Part shown: positions 11,301 to 18,944 of the stretch, one piece after another
Position numbering within the stretch: the first letter of the stretch is position 1
Layout of the letters: each line of letters begins with the position of its first letter
From: Pseudomonas jessenii
GTDB taxonomy: Bacteria > Pseudomonadota > Gammaproteobacteria > Pseudomonadales > Pseudomonadaceae
Assembly: GCF_002236115.1 (NCBI RefSeq)
Contig: NZ_NIWT01000007.1
Span: 1-64,000 of the forward strand
Direction: 5' to 3'
DNA length: 64,000 nt
Made by a program: the position numbers and the translations under genes
Notes under the pieces: generated by a model
Database searches by the model: none
What the model was told of the DNA's origin: nothing
What the model saw: only the letters and a program-made list of their open reading frames with translations

Positions 11301-12248
11301 TTAAAAGTGATGGACATACCGCACTTGCACACGACTACCTTCAGGACGATTCTCGACGTCCTGTTCGAAGTACGCATTCACAAACACATGATCCTCTTTG
11401 GAAAAGCTGTACATCGCCCCAGGCCCGACAGCCCATACCTTTTCGCGACGGCCGGAAACCTCATGACCGTCAACTTTGGTATCGGTGATTTGCTTCAGCC
11501 AATAGCCATTGATACCCAGACGCTGCTGTGGCGTCACCGCATACTCGGTAGCAAAGTTTGCGTGTAAAGCCTGGCCGGCTTGAATATCGTCAGCGCCACC
11601 AAACCCTGGGCCCGGATCATCGTTCTTGCCGTTGTAAAGATAATGAGCACGAACGGATGCCGTCCATTTTGGAGTAAACCAATAAGTGGCGGCCCAATAG
11701 GGATCAAACGACCAAGCGTTGGCGCCCGGATTGATGTCATGCTTACTGTCGTATTTGCCAGTCGGCACGTTCACCTGCAACTCAATGCGGTGCGCGAAAC
11801 GCGGTCCATCGGGTCCCATGATTGGATCAAACTGAATCATCGGGCCCAAAAGCAGATCGCCCATACCACTTTGAGCCTTCAGCGCCGCGTTATTGAGTCC
11901 GTCATCAACATCCATGCTCGTTACAAAAGGCAGCACGGCATTCATGCCCAGCGTCGCGTTGCCCAAGCGAAGGTCGGAAAAATAGCTGACCTGTGTAACA
12001 GCGACCTGATAATCCAGCTCCTGCCTGGGCAAGCCCAGCGACTTGCCATTTTGATCCCTAAAACGATTGGCGCTGTAGTTCTGGAAGTATTCCTGAAAGT
12101 ACCACCCCGCACCCGCTGGCGGCGCGCCATCGAGAAAAGATGTTAAACCCAGATTGACGACTGGCAGGTCATACGCCTGCGCGGCTTCAATTCCCAAGAG
12201 GCCAGTGCCCAACACACATACCGATAGCAGTTTTCTTTTTATTTTCAT
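11301..12248 (-). CDS. outer-membrane MetA-pathway protein (SphA/phenol degradation type)
   Basis: 315 residues from the ATG at 12248 (GGAGAG upstream). A signal peptide covers residues 1-25 (LLSVCVLGTGLLGIEAAQA). The mature part is beta-rich, with NLGLTSFLDGAPPAGAGWYFQEYF, VPTGKYD and a terminal aromatic strand ending in VRYVHHF, as in the Phenol_MetA_deg family of outer-membrane channels found in aromatic catabolic operons. The likely role is uptake of indole or a related aromatic, inferred from its position directly after iifD. A weak operator-like element upstream (12311-12345) would allow its own regulated promoter. Confidence 0.8.
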   Translation of the reverse strand: MKIKRKLLSVCVLGTGLLGIEAAQAYDLPVVNLGLTSFLDGAPPAGAGWYFQEYFQNYSANRFRDQNGKSLGLPRQELDYQVAVTQVSYFSDLRLGNATLGMNAVLPFVTSMDVDDGLNNAALKAQSGMGDLLLGPMIQFDPIMGPDGPRFAHRIELQVNVPTGKYDSKHDINPGANAWSFDPYWAATYWFTPKWTASVRAHYLYNGKNDDPGPGFGGADDIQAGQALHANFATEYAVTPQQRLGINGYWLKQITDTKVDGHEVSGRREKVWAVGPGAMYSFSKEDHVFVNAYFEQDVENRPEGSRVQVRYVHHF

Positions 12249-12310
12249 GACGCTCTCCACAGCAAGGCTAAAGGCGGAGAAGTTGAACGTAGCAATGGGC
12301 GTGCAAAGGC

Positions 12311-12345
12311 TGTCCGTTACCACATAACGTTGAACCCTTGCCGCA
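12311..12345 (-). promoter_or_regulatory. degenerate XylS-type operator-like element
   Basis: On the minus strand: TGCG-N6-GTTCA-N5-ATGT-N6-GGACA, the same 20-base period as the other elements of this block but with weak half-sites. It lies 63 bases before the outer-membrane protein start. Low confidence. Confidence 0.25.
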
Positions 12346-12424
12346 CAGGCCAGCGCATCAACAAGTCTCAACGCCTGTAGGATGTTCAGCTGGTATTAGT
12401 GTTTTGCGAGGTTCAAGCCCTGAC

Positions 12425-12967
12425 TTATCGGTTCACCCCAGGATGTTGCGCAGCCACTCGATACTGCCCGCCGTGAAACACCAGCGGTTCCCCTGCGCCG
12501 TGGCGGTAGTGTTCGATTTGTCCAAGGAATATCAAATGGTCACCGCCCTCATACTGAGTGACATTGCGGCAGACCAGCGTGGCAATCACGCCATCGAGCA
12601 GAGGCACCCCGGACTCTCCGGCCTTGAAGGCCACACCCGAAAACTTGTCTGGCGCAGGTCGTGCAAAACGTCCGGAAATATCGTGCTGATCTGCACCGAG
12701 GACGTTGATCGCAAAATGCTCGCACGACAGGTAGTCCGGCAGACTCGGCGCACTGCGGGCAATACTCCAAAGCACCAGTGGCGGATCGAGTGAAACCGAC
12801 GAAAAGGAGTTGGCGGTCATGCCAACATTGCGTCCATCGATCGTACGCGTGGTGATGACGGTCACCCCAGTGGCAAACTGCCCAAGCAGATTGCGTAATT
12901 CGCGCGGATCGCAGTCCTGAGCGTTGACCAGATCATGCTGGATGGATTCTGCGGTAAAGGCATTCAT
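12425..12967 (-). CDS. iifD: flavin reductase partner of the indole oxygenase
   Basis: 180 residues of the HpaC/StyB-type NAD(P)H:flavin reductase family: LLGQFATGVTVITTRTIDG, GMTANSFSSVSLDPPLVLWSI, FAINVLGADQ and a final GGQYRV. It supplies reduced FAD to the monooxygenase encoded just upstream. The ATG at 12967 has AGGAG before it and lies 25 bases after the iifC stop. The symbol is given by gene order and family; the match to the Acinetobacter iif operon comes from memory, not from a search. Confidence 0.82.
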   Translation of the reverse strand: MNAFTAESIQHDLVNAQDCDPRELRNLLGQFATGVTVITTRTIDGRNVGMTANSFSSVSLDPPLVLWSIARSAPSLPDYLSCEHFAINVLGADQHDISGRFARPAPDKFSGVAFKAGESGVPLLDGVIATLVCRNVTQYEGGDHLIFLGQIEHYRHGAGEPLVFHGGQYRVAAQHPGVNR

Positions 12968-12992
12968 GTTGAACTCCTGGCTCGATGGCGAC

Positions 12993-14231
12993 TCAAGCGG
13001 CCTGATGGGTCTTTTCCTGAATGAAGGCTTGGCACGACTGGGCGTCGAACCACCAAGGGGCAAAGTTGCGTGGATCATCGAAGCCATTGGCGATGGCCGA
13101 TGCCAGAGGTTTTGACTGGCTGGCGGCCCCGAGCAGTTCGAGCAGATGCTGAGGCGGTGGCGTGAGCATCGTATTGGTCCACTTCACTACGTGCCGGGCA
13201 TAACTCCAATACTGCTCGAAGGTATCGTGCATCCACTCCGGGCCGAAGTTTTGCGCGCCACGGGTGACAATCGCGTCCAGATAAACCTTGCTGCACTTGG
13301 CGGCATTGTTCGACCCCTGGCCAGTAATAGGATCATTGACCACCAGTGCGTCGGCCATGCCGAACACCTTGCGCCCCGACGGCAGCGTCAGAACCGGTTT
13401 GCGCACCATCGGCGTAAATCGTCCGGACAGGAAACCCTTGTCATCAGTCAGTTCCACGGACCGGCAACGTTCGGCCTCCCAGGGAACGTAGCGATTGACC
13501 AGTTCCAGGCTTTTCTCAAGATGTTGCTCGGCAGATGTGATCCCCTGCCAGCAATCCATCGGCCCGCCCGGAATCCCTTCGAAAACCATGATTTCGCAAG
13601 GACCGGTGGTCGTCAGGCAAGGGAACACAAAGTATTCGCCCACGCCCGGGATCAAGTTGAAGCTGACCCTGGAAAACGGCGACATCGGTGTCATGCCCTT
13701 CACGTAGGTCAATGACAGCGCCCGTTGCGGCTGCTGAAACTGCGTCCGTTCGGTATCTTTTTCGAACAGGTTGACGATCTCACCTTTACCCGCAGCAAGC
13801 AGCACCAGGTCATGACTCGCCGACAACTGCTCCAATTCAGCCACACCTACGTCCTGGATAACGACCTCGCCGCCACGCTTCACGACTTCGTCCAGCCACA
13901 CCGGCATTTTCAGACGTTGATCGACTGATTGAGCGTAGCGATCCAGCCGAGCACTCCAGCTGAACAGTGGCTCATTCGGGTTCTCAGGGTCAGGCACAGT
14001 CAGACCGATACCTTCAACAGCCGGGCATTGGTCTTCCCAGAAGTTCAGCCCCAGATCGCGCTCACTTTGCAGAGCGGCATTGAACATGCACTGACTGGAC
14101 ATCACTTTACCGTTGCGAATGTCCTCGCCATTGCGATTAGTGGTCAGGGTCACGTGATAGCCCTTGGCGAGCAAACCTAGAGCGAGTTGCAGGCCGGCTT
14201 GACCGGCTCCGACGATGGCGATTCGACGCAT
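12993..14231 (-). CDS. iifC: FAD-dependent indole/styrene-type monooxygenase (IifC/StyA family)
   Basis: 412 residues, the length of StyA-type epoxidases. The N-terminal Rossmann motif is RRIAIVGAGQAGLQLALGL. The segments NGKVMSSQCMFNAALQ, ALSLTYVKGMTPM and ADALVVNDPITGQGSNNAA are characteristic of the styrene/indole monooxygenase group; the last contains the second FAD contact (DP-x-TGQGSNN). It probably oxygenates the indole C2-C3 bond using reduced FAD from IifD. In Acinetobacter the related enzyme starts indole degradation and makes indigo when downstream enzymes are absent. It lies between the SDR gene (80-base gap) and iifD. Confidence 0.87.
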   Translation of the reverse strand: MRRIAIVGAGQAGLQLALGLLAKGYHVTLTTNRNGEDIRNGKVMSSQCMFNAALQSERDLGLNFWEDQCPAVEGIGLTVPDPENPNEPLFSWSARLDRYAQSVDQRLKMPVWLDEVVKRGGEVVIQDVGVAELEQLSASHDLVLLAAGKGEIVNLFEKDTERTQFQQPQRALSLTYVKGMTPMSPFSRVSFNLIPGVGEYFVFPCLTTTGPCEIMVFEGIPGGPMDCWQGITSAEQHLEKSLELVNRYVPWEAERCRSVELTDDKGFLSGRFTPMVRKPVLTLPSGRKVFGMADALVVNDPITGQGSNNAAKCSKVYLDAIVTRGAQNFGPEWMHDTFEQYWSYARHVVKWTNTMLTPPPQHLLELLGAASQSKPLASAIANGFDDPRNFAPWWFDAQSCQAFIQEKTHQAA

Positions 14232-14310
14232 TGTTATTCTCCTGGTTATCGACGGTTACAGGTGCAGCATTCGGCAGTCGCCGAACAGGGTTTCTTGTCA
14301 GTGTTATGCG

Positions 14311-15096
14311 TTACTCGGCAAGCCGCGGTATCGCTGGCAGGTTCTGCTCCGGTCCCATGACCGAGTAGCCCCCGTCGACGGCGTAATCCGCGCCCGTCAC
14401 GAAGCTGGCGGCGGGTGAACAAAGGAACGCCACCACATTGGCCACCTCGGAGGGTTCTCCCAGGCGCCCCAACAGGTGATAAGAAGCGGCGACTGCATCA
14501 GCCTTTTTACGATTGTCGCCACTGGCTTCGGCGATCACCCGCGACCACGTCCAGCCAGGCGATACCGAATTGACGCGGATGCCGTCGGCTGCCAGGTCCA
14601 TGGCCATGCTGCGAGTCAACTGCACCATGGCGGCTTTTGATACCGGATAAAGCCAGCGCCCGGTCTGGGCACACTTGGCCGAGATGGAAGCGAAATTCAC
14701 GATCGCACCACATCGCGCCTTGAGGTCCTGATGTACCGCCTGAGTCAACGCCACTGCAGAAACCAGATTCACATCAAGTGCGTGCAACCAATCCTGGCGC
14801 GTGGAGGCAATGCCTTGGTCGCTGTAAGTGCAGGCCAGGTTGATCAGGAAGTCGATCCCGCCGAAACGCGCACGCACCTCTTCGACCGCATGCGCAATGA
14901 GTTCGTCATCCGTCACATCGAGGTGAAAAAAAACCGCTCTCTCGCCAAGCTCGGCCGCCGCCTTGAGACCCGCTTCACGATCGATATCGAACAGCGCAAC
15001 GCTAGCCCCAGCGTCAATAAACGCCCGAGCCACGGCGGAGCCGATCAGGGTCGCGCCGCCACTGATCACGGCGATCTTGTTCTGTAGATGAGACAT
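14311..15096 (-). CDS. iifB: short-chain dehydrogenase, probable indole-2,3-dihydrodiol dehydrogenase
   Basis: 261 residues, classical SDR. The cofactor loop is SGGATLIGSAVA and the catalytic group is Ser in NFASISAKC plus YPVSKAAM. The C-terminus GADYAVDGGYSVMG is typical. In the iif route the equivalent enzyme oxidises the indole dihydrodiol to 3-hydroxyindolin-2-one. That assignment rests on its place between iifA and iifC. GGAGAT precedes the ATG, 10 bases after the iifA stop. The Gly pattern of the cofactor loop is slightly unusual (GGATLIG rather than TGxxxGIG). Confidence 0.8.
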   Translation of the reverse strand: MSHLQNKIAVISGGATLIGSAVARAFIDAGASVALFDIDREAGLKAAAELGERAVFFHLDVTDDELIAHAVEEVRARFGGIDFLINLACTYSDQGIASTRQDWLHALDVNLVSAVALTQAVHQDLKARCGAIVNFASISAKCAQTGRWLYPVSKAAMVQLTRSMAMDLAADGIRVNSVSPGWTWSRVIAEASGDNRKKADAVAASYHLLGRLGEPSEVANVVAFLCSPAASFVTGADYAVDGGYSVMGPEQNLPAIPRLAE

Positions 15097-15106
15097 GGTT
15101 ATCTCC

Positions 15107-16351
15107 TTAAACCGGCTTGTTGGCGCTGGAGGCCCAACTCGGCATCAACGTATTGGAGGGCAGCGATTCATCGAGCAGTTTTTGCGCAGTCACCACACCC
15201 GCCACCGGCAGACCCGTCGGGTCAAGCAGGCCGATCTGAACCAGCACGCTGGCCTGATCCCAGTAGATATGTTCGTGATAAAGCTTGGGACCACGAAACT
15301 TGACGACACCCAGCATCGGAATCTCGACATGACGCCCGGTCGGCGCCACCCCTGGGAGCATCCAGTCGATCTCGGTGTCATGGGTAAAACTCATGATGAA
15401 TTCATCAACGATCTGCGATGCACCCACCGTGCGTGACAGCGGTGTCAGCGCCATGTCCTTGGGATTGCCATGGACGAAGTGATGCTGGTAGAAGCGGCTC
15501 AACTCTTTGGCACCCACGCCACCGGTCATGGTCGGGATGTGGTTGACGTAAGGTTCAGCGACCATGGTAGCCATGGTGGCGGGTACGTCGCGGGTGTCGA
15601 ACTCGTGACGCACGTGCTCGTCCCAGAGATCGGAGAGGTTGTAGTCCGGCCCCAGGACCCGACGCAATGCGGCAATGGTCCGTTCGTGAGCCAACAGCGC
15701 CGACGGCTTGTGATAGTGATGACCGTTGGGGCGAGCAAAGGCGTGATCCACTCCCGGGTAAACGTAGAGTTCGACACCCGGCTTATTCTGCAAAGTCTCC
15801 TGGATCGCGGACCGAGCCTCGGCGGGACAGAACTGATCCTGTTCGGCCATATGGAGCACCAGACGACCCTGTAACCCTTCGATTTCCGACAAGGCGTTTT
15901 CAATGCCCACGCCGTAGTAACCGACGGCACAGGCCACTTCAGGTAACCGACAGGCCGCCAGATAAGCCAGCTTGCCACCCAGGCAATAACCCACGACACC
16001 CAAGTCGCCCGGTTGACATTGGGGCAAGGCTTCCAGGGCATTCAGGCTGGCACGAATGTCATCAATGCCAAGCGCCTCGTCGAAACCCTGGTAGAGTTCA
16101 TAGGCACGACCAAAGTCTTCCTCGGTGTAGCCTAACTGGACACCAGGCTCCTGGCGCCAGTAAAGGTCCGGAACCAGCACCGTGTAACCTTCTTCAGCCA
16201 ACAGGTCGGCGACTTCGCGCATGGCCTGGTTAACGCCGAAGATTTCCTGACAGAGCACGACGCCCGGCCCGCGACCATCGACAGAGGTCGCCAGGTAAGC
16301 CTGGAAGTGTCCCCCGGAAGGAACCTGCACGCTGACATACTGGCCTTTCAT
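15107..16351 (-). CDS. iifA: dienelactone-hydrolase/SnoaL fusion, probable IifA
   Basis: 414 residues from the ATG at 16351 (TTGGAGA upstream). Residues 1-235 are a dienelactone hydrolase fold with an intact triad: Cys in GVVGYCLGGKLA, Asp in AEQDQFCP and His in GVDHAFARP. Residues about 260-400 form an NTF2/SnoaL-like domain (ELSRFYQHHFVHGNPKD, DEFIMSFTHDTEIDWMLPG). In the Acinetobacter indole pathway the equivalent first gene is reported as a cofactor-independent oxygenase that turns 3-hydroxyindolin-2-one into anthranilate. How a hydrolase/NTF2 fusion does this is not evident from sequence. It is the first gene of the operon and has the operator at 16414-16448. Confidence 0.78.
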   Translation of the reverse strand: MKGQYVSVQVPSGGHFQAYLATSVDGRGPGVVLCQEIFGVNQAMREVADLLAEEGYTVLVPDLYWRQEPGVQLGYTEEDFGRAYELYQGFDEALGIDDIRASLNALEALPQCQPGDLGVVGYCLGGKLAYLAACRLPEVACAVGYYGVGIENALSEIEGLQGRLVLHMAEQDQFCPAEARSAIQETLQNKPGVELYVYPGVDHAFARPNGHHYHKPSALLAHERTIAALRRVLGPDYNLSDLWDEHVRHEFDTRDVPATMATMVAEPYVNHIPTMTGGVGAKELSRFYQHHFVHGNPKDMALTPLSRTVGASQIVDEFIMSFTHDTEIDWMLPGVAPTGRHVEIPMLGVVKFRGPKLYHEHIYWDQASVLVQIGLLDPTGLPVAGVVTAQKLLDESLPSNTLMPSWASSANKPV

Positions 16352-16383
16352 TTCGAATCTCCAATGGTTCAGGAACGTTGGAG

Positions 16384-16448
16384 ATGATATTGGGCACCTT
16401 CGGCGATGCGGACTATCCGCTGAATGCGATGCCTGTCCGTGGCATGCA
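16384..16448 (-). promoter_or_regulatory. iif operon promoter with XylS-type direct repeat
   Basis: On the minus strand 16448 to 16414 reads TGCA-N6-GGACA-N5-CGCA-N6-GGATA, close to the XylS/BenR box TGCA-N6-GGNTA in tandem but with a 20-base period. Exactly 24 bases later comes TATCAT (16384-16389) as -10. The predicted start near 16377 gives a 26-nt leader with TTGGAGA before iifA. Confidence 0.65.
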
Positions 16449-16535
16449 GGAAGTTGCCCATGCGTACCGGATCTGATGCGCACAATGAAACAAAGCTTTG
16501 GGAGTGGCGCTGAAAGCGCTGACGCTACCTACTGA

Positions 16536-16561
16536 CTTCATCAACCAACAGGTTGATGAAG
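16536..16561. repeat. perfect hairpin between the iif promoter and the LRAT-like gene
   Basis: CTTCATCAACC and GGTTGATGAAG form an 11-bp stem with a 4-base loop. There is no T run, so it is not a standard terminator. The stretch 16449-16643 holds no other supported feature; a short frame across it resembles no family known to me. Confidence 0.5.
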
Positions 16562-16643
16562 AACAGTGCCTTGAAGATTTCGTCACAGATGTCGACGTAC
16601 GAAAACCTGCTCAGCGCAATCGATGGAAGGCAAAGGTGAAGGA

Positions 16644-17138
16644 TCAGGCGATGGTGGTTTGCTGAAGAAGTCCGGGCAGGGTCTTCAGAAGAAGTCGCAG
16701 TGCTGCGAGAGGATGAACTGAAAAGTTGCAGACCTGATCACTACGGCTTTCGCCGTAAAGACACCAATTGCAGAAATGCTCGCAGTTGTTGGTCAGAAGT
16801 CGGTATTGATTTTCTCCTACCCGTGAGAGGGCTCTTCGGACGACTTCGTCTCGTTCAAATCCAAGCTGCCGGGTGCTCTTGACCCAGATCGGTTTCCCTG
16901 ACGCAAACCGATGCAGTGTCAGCACTTCTACAGGCCCTGCGTGCAAGCCTGCACAAAGCCCGGAATAGTGAACGACTTGATGCCCACCCAAGTAGATCCC
17001 GTGATGGTAGTAGCCATTTCGTGAGGTGATGAGGTGGCTTCCAGGTGGGACCTCTGCGTCAGTTTCCCAGTCCCACTCATAGCACTGACTGGTACGGAGT
17101 TCGTCTACCGGAGCGGTTCTATAGGAGATGTTCATCAT
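16644..17138 (-). CDS. LRAT-like (NlpC/P60 superfamily) hydrolase or acyltransferase
   Basis: 164 residues. The family signature is YYHHGIYLGGHQVVHYSG (catalytic His, about residues 43-60) with NNCEHFCNWC (catalytic Cys in NCEHF, about 118-127). These are the circularly permuted papain-like motifs of lecithin:retinol acyltransferase-type proteins, also found in bacterial effectors and small lipid or peptide hydrolases. The C-terminus has a hydrophobic stretch LAALRLLLKTLPGLL. No signal peptide is seen. It is not part of known indole pathways, yet it lies directly behind a second copy of the iif promoter (17210-17274). Substrate unknown. Confidence 0.75.
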   Translation of the reverse strand: MMNISYRTAPVDELRTSQCYEWDWETDAEVPPGSHLITSRNGYYHHGIYLGGHQVVHYSGLCAGLHAGPVEVLTLHRFASGKPIWVKSTRQLGFERDEVVRRALSRVGENQYRLLTNNCEHFCNWCLYGESRSDQVCNFSVHPLAALRLLLKTLPGLLQQTTIA

Positions 17139-17209
17139 GTTCCGCCTTACCGGGAGTGGATGAGCGCTCTGGTCGGCACTCCCACCTCAGTTAATTCAGA
17201 AGCGTTGGA

Positions 17210-17274
17210 ATGATGTTGAACATCTGCATCGAGAGGGACTATCCGCTGGGCGCTAAACCTGTCCATGGCCTGCA
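17210..17274 (-). promoter_or_regulatory. second copy of the iif promoter, before the LRAT-like gene
   Basis: On the minus strand: TGCA-N6-GGACA-N5-AGCG-N6-GGATAGTCC, then 24 bases, then CATCAT (17210-17215). Positions and much of the sequence equal the iifA promoter, and the transcribed leader (TCCAACGxTxCTGAA) is also similar, so this is a duplication and not chance. Confidence 0.65.
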
Positions 17275-17560
17275 GGAAGTTTTCTGATTCCCATCCCCAG
17301 GGTCAATTCGACCTGCACCGAAAGTCGATCCGGCAACAGTACTTCGCGACTGATTCAGATACCTCGCTTTTCGCCCCTCAAAAGCCCGACACCGCCAAGG
17401 AAAAAACATTGGACGCCTAATATTTACGGGGGGATTCCAGGGGCGAATGAGTAAGGTCTCGCAGCGGCCAGCCAACCTGAAAGCCGCCTGGCATAACTTT
17501 TGCCAGAGTCGGTAGAAAGCCCGATCAAGGGCGCTAAAAGAAACAGACATGCCCACGGGC

Positions 17561-17595
17561 TATCCGATTAGCGCAGCGACTATCCTTATCCTGCA
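17561..17595 (-). promoter_or_regulatory. third XylS-type operator, upstream of the second AraC gene
   Basis: On the minus strand: TGCA-N6-GGATA-N5-TGCG-N6-GGATA, the best match to the tandem XylS consensus in the window. It lies 60 bases before the AraC start but points away from it, so it may autoregulate that gene or drive a leftward transcript. No protein-coding gene I would support begins just downstream; 17275-17560 holds nothing else recognisable. Confidence 0.55.
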
Positions 17596-17654
17596 GACCC
17601 TCGGTAACGCTTTGTGTGCCATGCCTCGAAACCGTGCATGCAAGTGAGGTGACC

Positions 17655-18683
17655 ATGAGCCTGAATCTCATTCCAGAGAATTGCGGCAGTCTCTTTAACA
17701 GAGCTTCCCTGTTCACCCCTGAAAATCAGCTATTCCTTCTCAATGACCTGGATGCCATTCGTGAAGGCGTCAGCAGCGTGTTCAAAAATCATGAGCTGCG
17801 CTGCATCCGGGAAACCGACCGCATCAGCGCACGGATGCACCACGTCAATCGTGGGCGCCTGTCCTTGAACCGGCTGGAGTACGGAGCCCGAGTCAACATT
17901 GATCCCGGTCGTCTGGAAGATTTTTTCTTGATCCAGATCCCCATCAGTGGCAAAGCGCACATCATCTGCGGCGACCATGACTTTATCTCCACCCCTTATA
18001 AGGCCTCTTTGATTTCACCCAACCTGCCGTTATCGATGTGCTGGGATGCCAACGCCCCCCAATTGGCCCTTCGCATCGAACGCAGTGAAGTTGAATACCA
18101 TTGTGCCCAGCACCTTGGGCATGTGATGGACAGATCACTGGAGTTCCAGCCAGAACTCGACCTGACGACCCCAAGTGGGAGCTACTTTCTCCAGCTGATC
18201 GCCATGTTGGCCGACGCGATTACATCTAACCAGCACCCGCTTCACCACTCCCTGGTGCTCAAGCAGTTCGAGTCAGTCCTGATCAATGCATTGATCTATG
18301 GCCAACCCAACAATCTGCGGGAACAACTGGAGAGCGCCAGTAAACCAAAAGCGCTTTTGCCCTATTTCGTCAAAAGGACCGAGGAATATATGCGGACTCA
18401 TGCGAATGAACCGCTGAGCATCGAGCAGTTGGCCGAGCACGCCGGGGTGAGCGTACGCACACTATTTGCCGGCTTCCGCGATTTTTGCGACACCACGCCC
18501 ATGGCCTATCTGCGCAACCTGCGACTGGAACAGGTGCACCTTGAGTTAAGCACACAGAGTCATGACGCTTCGGTAACCGACATCGCGTTCAAGTGGGGCT
18601 TTGTCCACTTGGGACGGTTTGCCCAAGAATATAAAAAACGTTTTGGCGAGGCGCCCTCAACCACGCTTAGATTCCGAAGCTGA
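17655..18683 (+). CDS. AraC/XylS-family regulator, probable activator of the iif operon
   Basis: 342 residues from the ATG at 17655, chosen for GAGGTGA just upstream. The N-terminal sensor half has the XylS/BenR pattern (DFFLIQIPISGKAHIICGDHDF, SLISPNLPLSMCWDANAPQLALRI). The C-terminal HTH pair is LSIEQLAEHAGVSVRTLFAGF and VTDIAFKWGFVHLGRFAQEYKKRFGEAPS. It is divergent from the LRAT-like/iif genes, whose promoters carry XylS-type boxes, so it is the best candidate activator for them, probably with indole, anthranilate or an intermediate as inducer. It could equally act on antABC. It resembles the regulator at 6363 in layout but is clearly a different gene. Confidence 0.82.
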   Translation: MSLNLIPENCGSLFNRASLFTPENQLFLLNDLDAIREGVSSVFKNHELRCIRETDRISARMHHVNRGRLSLNRLEYGARVNIDPGRLEDFFLIQIPISGKAHIICGDHDFISTPYKASLISPNLPLSMCWDANAPQLALRIERSEVEYHCAQHLGHVMDRSLEFQPELDLTTPSGSYFLQLIAMLADAITSNQHPLHHSLVLKQFESVLINALIYGQPNNLREQLESASKPKALLPYFVKRTEEYMRTHANEPLSIEQLAEHAGVSVRTLFAGFRDFCDTTPMAYLRNLRLEQVHLELSTQSHDASVTDIAFKWGFVHLGRFAQEYKKRFGEAPSTTLRFRS

Positions 18684-18770
18684 ACTCAGGATTCACAGTG
18701 CAAGATCCGGGGCAATCTCAATGCTGCCTCAAGCTTCGCCCCGGCAAAGTAATCAGGATCCGAAAATAGC

Positions 18771-18935
18771 TCACTCGGTCGAAGGGACGGATGCTTTGCT
18801 GCCAAAGCGGATTAGTTCATTGGAGAAACACAGGCCGACGATGATCAGTGCCGCTCCCGCGTACAGGCTTTCGCGCGGTACTTCATTGAGCGCCACAAAC
18901 GCCAGCAGCGCGGCGAACAGTGGCTCGGTCAGCTC
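18771..18935 (-). pseudogene. C-terminal relic of an EamA (DMT) transporter
   Basis: The minus strand encodes TEPLFAALLAFVALNEVP...YAGAALIIVGLCFSNE and then a stop. This is the last membrane-segment pair of a drug/metabolite transporter. About 80% of the gene, including its start, is missing on the right-hand side where it abuts the ABC relic. Bases 18684-18770 show nothing. Confidence 0.75.
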
Positions 18936-18944
18936 CTTATCGTC

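Noticed and set aside
16449-16643. Possible mobile element carrying the LRAT-like gene and promoter copy
   Set aside because: No transposase, target-site duplication or terminal inverted repeat could be found; the hairpin at 16536 alone is not enough. Simple duplication remains the better reading.
17239-17556. 105-codon minus-strand frame downstream of the operator at 17561
   Set aside because: No ribosome site, Arg/Pro/Trp-rich composition typical of non-coding high-GC DNA and overlap with the promoter copy; not supported as a gene.
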